Below are positions 46,531-51,208 of a DNA stretch of 51,208 bases, one piece after another. Where the stretch lies: the NCBI RefSeq assembly GCF_001463765.1, contig NZ_BBWK01000033.1, forward strand, positions 1 to 51,208. Reading direction: 5' to 3'. Within the stretch, counting starts at the first letter, position 1. Every line of letters begins with the position of its first letter. The stretch comes from Aureimonas sp. AU4. GTDB lineage: Bacteria; Pseudomonadota; Alphaproteobacteria; Rhizobiales; Rhizobiaceae. Both the position numbers and the translations under genes were made by a program. The notes below the pieces were generated by a model that saw nothing but the letters and a program-made list of their open reading frames with translations, made no database searches and was not told where the DNA came from.

Positions 46531-47358
46531 TCAGGCCGCCGCAAGGTTCCGGCCGCGCGTGCCCTCGGCCAGCGAGCGCACCAGCGCGGTGACGGCATCG
46601 ACCACGGCCTGCGTTCCATGCGGCGCCGCCTCCTCGATGGCCTGCACGATGGCCGAGCCCACCACGACGCCGTCCGCCTGCCGCGCGATCGCCCCGGCCT
46701 GGTCGGCGGTGCGCACACCGAATCCGACGCAGACCGGCAGGTCGGTATGGCCCTTGATGCGCTGAACGGCGCGGCCGACCGCGCCGGCGTCGGGCGCGGC
46801 GGTGCCGGTGATGCCGTTGATCGAGACGTAGTAGACGAAGCCCGACGTGTTCTTGAGAACGGCCGGCAGCCGCCGGTCGTCGGTGGTGGGGGTGGCGAGG
46901 CGCACGAAGTTCAGCCCGCCCTCCAGCGCCGGCAGGCAGAGCTCGTCGTCCATCTCGGGCGGCAGGTCGACGACGATCAGCCCGTCGACGCCGCTCGCCT
47001 TCGCGTCGCGCACGAAGCGATCGACGCCGTAGATGTAGATCGGGTTGAAGTAGCCCATGAGGATCACGGGCGTCGCCGCGTCGCCTTCGCGGAAGAGGCG
47101 CACCGTCTCCAGCGTGCGCGCCAGCGTCTCGCCGGCTCCCAGCGCCCGAAGCCCCGCGCGCTGGATGGCGGGTCCATCCGCCATCGGGTCGGAAAAGGGC
47201 ATGCCGAGCTCGATCAGGTCGGCGCCCGCCGCCGGCAGGGCGCGCATCACGGCAAGCGCCGTGTCCCGGTCCGGGTCGCCCGCCATCACGAAGGTGACGA
47301 GCGCGGGGCGCTTCTCGGCCTTCAGTTCGGCGAAACGCGTCTCGATGCGGGTGGTCAT
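46531..47358 (-). CDS. trpA: Tryptophan synthase alpha chain
   Basis: TrpA cleaves indole-3-glycerol phosphate to indole, which is channelled to TrpB. The 275-residue TIM barrel has the catalytic Glu in [19 protein letters not shown] and the catalytic Asp in [10 protein letters not shown]. The phosphate-binding [13 protein letters not shown] is followed by [14 protein letters not shown] precedes the ATG. trpB lies upstream after an 83-base gap that contains a small GC-rich inverted repeat, so separate terminator effects are possible. Confidence 0.96.
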   Translation of the reverse strand: MTTRIETRFAELKAEKRPALVTFVMAGDPDRDTALAVMRALPAAGADLIELGMPFSDPMADGPAIQRAGLRALGAGETLARTLETVRLFREGDAATPVILMGYFNPIYIYGVDRFVRDAKASGVDGLIVVDLPPEMDDELCLPALEGGLNFVRLATPTTDDRRLPAVLKNTSGFVYYVSINGITGTAAPDAGAVGRAVQRIKGHTDLPVCVGFGVRTADQAGAIARQADGVVVGSAIVQAIEEAAPHGTQAVVDAVTALVRSLAEGTRGRNLAAA

Positions 47359-47441
47359 GCTCGGGTCCTTCGGTGCGGAACGGGATCGGCGATACAGCGC
47401 GCGGGGCGGCGCCTCAAGCGCCCGGCCCCATGCGCGTCGCC

Positions 47442-48665
47442 CTAGATGTCCATTCCCATGCGGGCGGCGATCGTGTTCACGTCCTTGTCGCCCCGGCCCG
47501 ACAGGCAGAGGACGATGCGCTGGTCGCGCCGCATCGTGGGCGCGATCTTGGCGATCTGGGCGAGGCCGTGAGCCGACTCCAGGGCGGGAATGATGCCCTC
47601 GAGCCGCGTGCAGAGCTGGAAGGCGTCCAGCGCCTCCTGGTCGGTGATCGGCACGTAGGAGACGCGGCCCGTGTCGCGCAGGTAGGCGTGCTCGGGACCG
47701 ACGCCGGGATAGTCGAGGCCGGCCGAGATGGAATGGCCCTCGAGGATCTGTCCCGCCTCGTCCTGCAGGAGATAGGTGCGGTTGCCGTGAAGCACGCCGG
47801 GCCGCCCGCCGCTCATCGAGGCAGCATGGCCGTTCTCGACGTCGATGCCGTGGCCGCCGGCCTCGGCGCCGTAGATCGCGACGTCGGGATCGTCCAGGAA
47901 GGCGCGGAACATGCCGATCGCGTTGGAGCCGCCGCCCACGCAGGCGACCACCGCGTCCGGCAAGGCGCCGACCGTGTCCAGCATCTGCTGGCGCGTCTCG
48001 TCGCCGATCACCTGCTGGAAGTCGCGCACCATGGCGGGATAGGGGTGCGGACCGGCGGCCGTGCCGATCAGGTAGTAGGTGTCCTCGACGTTCGAGACCC
48101 AGTCGCGCAGCGCCTCGTTCATCGCGTCCTTGAGCGTGCCGGCGCCCGCCGTCACGGCGCGCACCTCGGCGCCGAGCAGCTTCATGCGCACGACGTTGGG
48201 CTTCTGGCGCTCGACGTCGGTCGCGCCCATGAAGACGACGCAGGGCATGCCGAAGCGCGCGCAGACGGTGGCGGTGGCGACGCCGTGCTGGCCCGCGCCC
48301 GTCTCGGCGATGATGCGCCGCTTGCCCATGCGGCGGGCGAGCAGGATCTGGCCGAGGCAGTTGTTGATCTTGTGCGAGCCGGTGTGGTTCAGCTCCTCGC
48401 GCTTGAACCAGACCTCGGCGCCGCCGAAGTGCTCGGTGAGGCGCTCGGCGTGATAGAGCGGGCTCGGCCGGCCGGTATAGTGCGTCTGGAGGCTGCCGAG
48501 CTCGGCCTTGAAGGCCTCGTCGGTCTTGGCCGCCTTGTAGGCCGCCTCGAGGTCGAGGATCAGCGGCATCAAGGTTTCGGCCACGAAGCGCCCGCCGAAG
48601 AGGCCGAAGCGACCGTCGTCGTCGGGGCCGAGCTTGAAGGAGTTCGGGGTCGCGATCGAGTTCAT
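47442..48665 (-). CDS. trpB: Tryptophan synthase beta chain
   Basis: TrpB condenses indole and serine to tryptophan using pyridoxal phosphate. The 407-residue protein has the PLP-binding Lys99 in [48 protein letters not shown] and the AEAGGHGID block. Length and motifs are those of the standard TrpB1 type that works with TrpA. Its ATG overlaps the trpF stop as ATGA, so trpF and trpB are coupled. Confidence 0.97.
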   Translation of the reverse strand: MNSIATPNSFKLGPDDDGRFGLFGGRFVAETLMPLILDLEAAYKAAKTDEAFKAELGSLQTHYTGRPSPLYHAERLTEHFGGAEVWFKREELNHTGSHKINNCLGQILLARRMGKRRIIAETGAGQHGVATATVCARFGMPCVVFMGATDVERQKPNVVRMKLLGAEVRAVTAGAGTLKDAMNEALRDWVSNVEDTYYLIGTAAGPHPYPAMVRDFQQVIGDETRQQMLDTVGALPDAVVACVGGGSNAIGMFRAFLDDPDVAIYGAEAGGHGIDVENGHAASMSGGRPGVLHGNRTYLLQDEAGQILEGHSISAGLDYPGVGPEHAYLRDTGRVSYVPITDQEALDAFQLCTRLEGIIPALESAHGLAQIAKIAPTMRRDQRIVLCLSGRGDKDVNTIAARMGMDI

Positions 48666-49342
48666 GCCGAATGCCGCTGGCTGGTGTGGTCGGTGGTCCG
48701 GGCCGCCCCGTCGAGGGCGTCGAACAGCTGGTGGATCAGGCCTTCGTCCTTGACCCCCGGGGCGCGCTCGACGCCCGAGGAGAGATCGAGGGCAAAGGGG
48801 CGCACGCGCCGGACGGCCTCCGCGACGTTGGCCGGGGTGACGCCGCCCGAGAGCGTGAAGTCGCGCGTCGGCAGGTCGTCGAGAAGGCGCCAGTCGAAGC
48901 TCACGCCGTTCCCGCCGGGAAGCTGCGAGCCCTTGGGGCGCTTGGCGTCGATCAGTATGCGGTGGGCGACCGGCTCGTAGCGCTCGAAGGCGTCGAGGTC
49001 GGCGGGCTCGGCGACCGAGATCGCCTTCATCACGTTGAGGCCGGTCAGCGCCGCGACCTCGGCGACACGCGCGACGCTCTCGCGCCCGTGGAGTTGGAGA
49101 ACGTCGGGGCGCACGCGCTCGGCGACGCGCTCGAGGAGGTCGTCGTCCGGGTCCACCAGAACGACCGTCACCAGCGCCCGGCCGCCCGCATGGGCGCGCA
49201 GTCGCATCATGTCCGCGATCTCGAGGTGGCGCGGGCTGGGAGGAAAATGAACGAAGCCGATCTCGTTGCCGCCTCGCGAGAGGACGACGTCGACGTGCCG
49301 GGCTTCCTTAAGTCCGCAGATCTTGACGTGCGGTCGGTTCAC
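48662..49342 (-). CDS. trpF: Phosphoribosylanthranilate isomerase
   Basis: TrpF converts phosphoribosyl-anthranilate to CdRP in tryptophan synthesis. The 226-residue TIM-barrel protein has the N-terminal [14 protein letters not shown] with the catalytic Cys, [21 protein letters not shown], and the C-terminal [14 protein letters not shown] and [15 protein letters not shown] with the catalytic Asp. The start is GTG with a weak ribosome site. The trpF-trpB-trpA-accD-folC order is typical of alphaproteobacteria. The 102 bases upstream contain no gene. Confidence 0.96.
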   Translation of the reverse strand: MNRPHVKICGLKEARHVDVVLSRGGNEIGFVHFPPSPRHLEIADMMRLRAHAGGRALVTVVLVDPDDDLLERVAERVRPDVLQLHGRESVARVAEVAALTGLNVMKAISVAEPADLDAFERYEPVAHRILIDAKRPKGSQLPGGNGVSFDWRLLDDLPTRDFTLSGGVTPANVAEAVRRVRPFALDLSSGVERAPGVKDEGLIHQLFDALDGAARTTDHTSQRHSA

Positions 49343-49444
49343 GGGATCTCGAAATCCGCTAAGAGGGTCAGGGCCTTATCGCGCCGGAGGGCGGCCCGTG
49401 TAAAGCGCGCCGACCCCGATGCGTTGCATGGAAACGGCCTGTCC

Positions 49445-50185
49445 TTACCCGAAATCGATCGCGTGCAACGAACCGCCGCGGCGGCGCAGCCAGTCGCGCC
49501 CTGCCTCCGTCTCGGGACATAGCTCGCGGCAGAGCGCCCAGAAGGCCGGGGCGTGGTTCATCTCCCGAAGATGCGCCATCTCGTGCGCGACGAGGTAGCG
49601 CAGCACGGGGGGCGGCGCCATGACGATGCGCCAGGAGAAGCTGAGCCGGCGTTCCGCCGAGCAAGAGCCCCAGCGGCTGCGCGTGTCCTTGAGCGACAGG
49701 GCGCTCGGCCGCAGCCCGAGGATCGGCACCAGCCGGTCGACCTCGGCCTGCAGGTCGCGCCGCGCCTCGCGCTTCAGCGTGTCCGCGACGCGGCGGCCGA
49801 TCCCGTCCCGCTCGCCCCCGACAAGGAGACGCCCCTCGCCCGCCTCGACGCGCGCCGCGCGGCGTCCCGGCTCGTGCACGACGAGAAGCTCGCCGCCGCG
49901 AAACGGCAAGATCGCGCCGTCCTCCACTCTCACGGCACCAGGATGCACCTCGAGCCGCCCGGCGACCCAGGCGCGGTGCCGGTCGAGAAAGCCGAGCACC
50001 GTCGCCGCGCGCGTGCGCGGCGGAACCGTCACGCGCAGCTCGCCCGACGGCGACAGACGCAGGACGAGGCGCCGCGCCCCGGCATGTTCGCGCACGCGCA
50101 GCGGCAGAGCGCGGCCCTCGATCTCGAAGAACTCGGGCAGCGGCTGGGGGGCGGAGCGGCGGAGAAAGGCGGGAAGCGCGGGCAT
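49445..50185 (-). CDS. YgjP/SprT-like zinc metalloprotease (DUF45)
   Basis: A 246-residue cytoplasmic protein of the YgjP/WLM-type M48-related family. The metal site is HEMAHLREMNH (residues 201-211: His201, Glu202, His205, His211), preceded by the family block TRSRWGSCSAERRLSFSWRI. The N-terminal half is basic and beta-rich, with no signal peptide or membrane helix. Members are predicted zinc proteases, but their substrates are unknown. It is followed after 102 bases by trpF. Confidence 0.9.
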   Translation of the reverse strand: MPALPAFLRRSAPQPLPEFFEIEGRALPLRVREHAGARRLVLRLSPSGELRVTVPPRTRAATVLGFLDRHRAWVAGRLEVHPGAVRVEDGAILPFRGGELLVVHEPGRRAARVEAGEGRLLVGGERDGIGRRVADTLKREARRDLQAEVDRLVPILGLRPSALSLKDTRSRWGSCSAERRLSFSWRIVMAPPPVLRYLVAHEMAHLREMNHAPAFWALCRELCPETEAGRDWLRRRGGSLHAIDFG

Positions 50186-50234
50186 GTGCCCGCTCTTCTA
50201 GCGCGCGGGCCTTGCCGGTTTCCATACGGACACG

Positions 50235-50263
50235 AAAAAGGCCGCCCCGTCGCCGGGGCGGCC
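50235..50263 (-). terminator. Intrinsic terminator of the DUF2852 gene
   Basis: GGCCGCCCCG (50240-50249) and CGGGGCGGCC (50254-50263) pair perfectly over 10 bp with loop TCGC. On the minus strand the hairpin is followed by TTTTT (50239-50235). It lies 27 bases after the DUF2852 stop. Confidence 0.92.
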
Positions 50264-50289
50264 CATGTTCACGGATCGAGACTGACGCC

Positions 50290-50721
50290 CTAGCGGGCGG
50301 TGACGATCTCGGCGTCCTCGGCGCCGGCGCGGCGGCCGCGCTGGCTCATGAAGCGGTCGAACTCCTCCTGGTCCTTGGCGCGGCGAAGCTCGCGCGCATA
50401 GGACTCGAACTCGGCGCTCGCCTCGTTCAGGCGACGGCGCTCCGCGTCGAGGCGCTTCAGCTCGGCCTCGCGCCAGTCGTCGAAGGCGACGTTTCCGGTG
50501 CGGCCGAAGCCGGCCGGAATGTTGGCGCCCGAGCCGCGGAAGGTGGCCGCGACGCGGTCGGTCATGCGGCCGACGTCACCGCGGAAGGCCTCGAGCCGGT
50601 CGCCCCAGAGGATGTAGGCGAGGACGGCGAGGCCAAGCGGCCAATAGGCCATGAAGCCGAGCACCATCAAAGCGATGGTGGCAGGGGTCCAGGCGGGGCG
50701 AATCAGGGCTTGCGATCTCAT
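50290..50721 (-). CDS. DUF2852 membrane-anchored protein
   Basis: A 143-residue protein with a hydrophobic stretch at about 13-40 (PATIALMVLGFMAYWPLGLA and onward), then a cytoplasmic part with a charged helical segment at about 80-125 (DDWREAELKRLDAERRRLNE) likely to form a coiled coil. The WTPATIALMVLGF and YWPLGLAVLAYILWGDR pattern is that of DUF2852, found mainly in Hyphomicrobiales, with no known function. It has its own terminator. The 148 bases upstream hold no gene. Confidence 0.85.
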   Translation of the reverse strand: MRSQALIRPAWTPATIALMVLGFMAYWPLGLAVLAYILWGDRLEAFRGDVGRMTDRVAATFRGSGANIPAGFGRTGNVAFDDWREAELKRLDAERRRLNEASAEFESYARELRRAKDQEEFDRFMSQRGRRAGAEDAEIVTAR

Positions 50722-50869
50722 CGAACGGCGTTCCAGTGCGAAAGGCCCATGGGTAGCGGGCGACGATCCCGCTTCCTCAGATGGTGGGCCTCAAAACGCG
50801 CTTCAACGCCTCGCCGCTTCGCGCCGTTCACGATTCGGCAAGGCTCACGCGAACGGGCCGGCGGGAACG

Positions 50870-51208
50870 TCAGGTTCCGGTGCGGTTCTCGGCCTCGCGC
50901 TCGGCATCCGCAAAGCGCGGCTCCGGCAGGATAGCCTCCATGCCCTCCCCGCCCGACGGCGCCGAAAGGGTCGCCGCCGTTTCGCCGAGATGGGCCGGGT
51001 CGCCGTCGGGCTCGGTCCCGTGCAGCGCGGTGGTGGCCTCCAACGCGGCGGTGCCGGGCCGATGCTGCTCCGTCTCCGCTGGAGCTACAGGCAGGCGAAC
51101 CGGGTTGTCGGGCAGGGCGGCGGCGGCCGTGAAGGCGGTTCCCGCGCCCAGCACCTCGCCGTCCGGCAGATCGGCGGCGGCCGGCGCCTCGACCGGCGGG
51201 ACGGCGGG
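50870..51208 (-). CDS. C-terminal part of an unrecognised gene, truncated by the window edge
   Basis: An open frame runs from the right edge of the window to the stop at 50870, giving at least 112 residues. It is rich in Ala, Pro, Glu and Thr (PAVPPVEAPAAADLPDGEVL, later ALHGTEPDGDPAHLGET) with no cysteine, no membrane helix and no motif I recognise. A GTG at 51154 could start a 94-residue protein, but the frame stays open upstream with the same composition, so a longer protein is more likely. It may be a disordered C-terminal tail. I assign no function, and whether it is a real gene is not certain. Confidence 0.45.
   Translation of the reverse strand, partial: PAVPPVEAPAAADLPDGEVLGAGTAFTAAAALPDNPVRLPVAPAETEQHRPGTAALEATTALHGTEPDGDPAHLGETAATLSAPSGGEGMEAILPEPRFADAEREAENRTGT

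Overview
This is a GC-rich chromosomal segment of an alphaproteobacterium, most probably of the order Hyphomicrobiales (Rhizobiales). The placement rests on gene content and order: glnD-murJ; lptC-lptA-lptB-rpoN-hpf-ptsN; pckA beside chvI-chvG-hprK-EIIA-HPr; ahcY, a DivL-type kinase and a TsaE/sugar-kinase fusion followed by murU; and addB-addA-trxA next to folC-accD-trpA-trpB-trpF on the other strand. Family traits agree: short HprK, AccD without a complete zinc ribbon, OlsB, DUF1150 and DUF2852. The genus cannot be fixed from the sequence alone.

Layout. 69-15323 is almost entirely minus strand: murJ and glnD (4-nt overlap), a stress-type SDR, mutS, olsB, an acuI/yhdH oxidoreductase, lspA and two RNA-methyltransferase-like genes (overlapping chain), lapA, ihfB and sppA. 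One small plus-strand exported DUF1236 protein lies at 8563. 15572-20539 is a plus-strand run for LPS transport (lptC, lptA, lptB) and nitrogen-type regulation (rpoN, hpf, ptsN), closed by a strong terminator. 20613-25029 is minus strand: hsp20-DUF1150, Tat-exported msrB, a fasciclin protein, arfB and pckA. 25361-44118 is plus strand: a flavin-binding stress-like protein, chvI-chvG-hprK, EIIA(Man), HPr, ahcY, divL, tsaE-amgK, murU, addB-addA and trxA. 44181 to the end is minus strand: folC, accD, trpA, trpB, trpF, a YgjP-type metalloprotease, a DUF2852 protein and an unrecognised gene running off the right edge.

How the genes connect. Several regulatory layers of carbon, nitrogen and envelope physiology sit together: GlnD (PII uridylylation), RpoN, PtsN, HPr/HprK/EIIA(Man) and ChvG-ChvI next to pckA. 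Envelope building and recycling is represented by MurJ, LptABC, LspA, SppA, LapA, OlsB and AmgK/MurU. DNA maintenance is represented by MutS, AddAB and IHF.

No mobile element, CRISPR array, rRNA or tRNA gene was recognised, and I found no convincing undescribed multi-gene system. The points most worth a second look are small-scale: a sigma-54-type site directly before rpoN, a RpoH-type promoter with a structured leader before hsp20, a palindrome and structured leader before ahcY, the Tyr-for-His replacement in the DivL-like kinase, the TsaE-kinase fusion, and the degenerate zinc ribbon of AccD.
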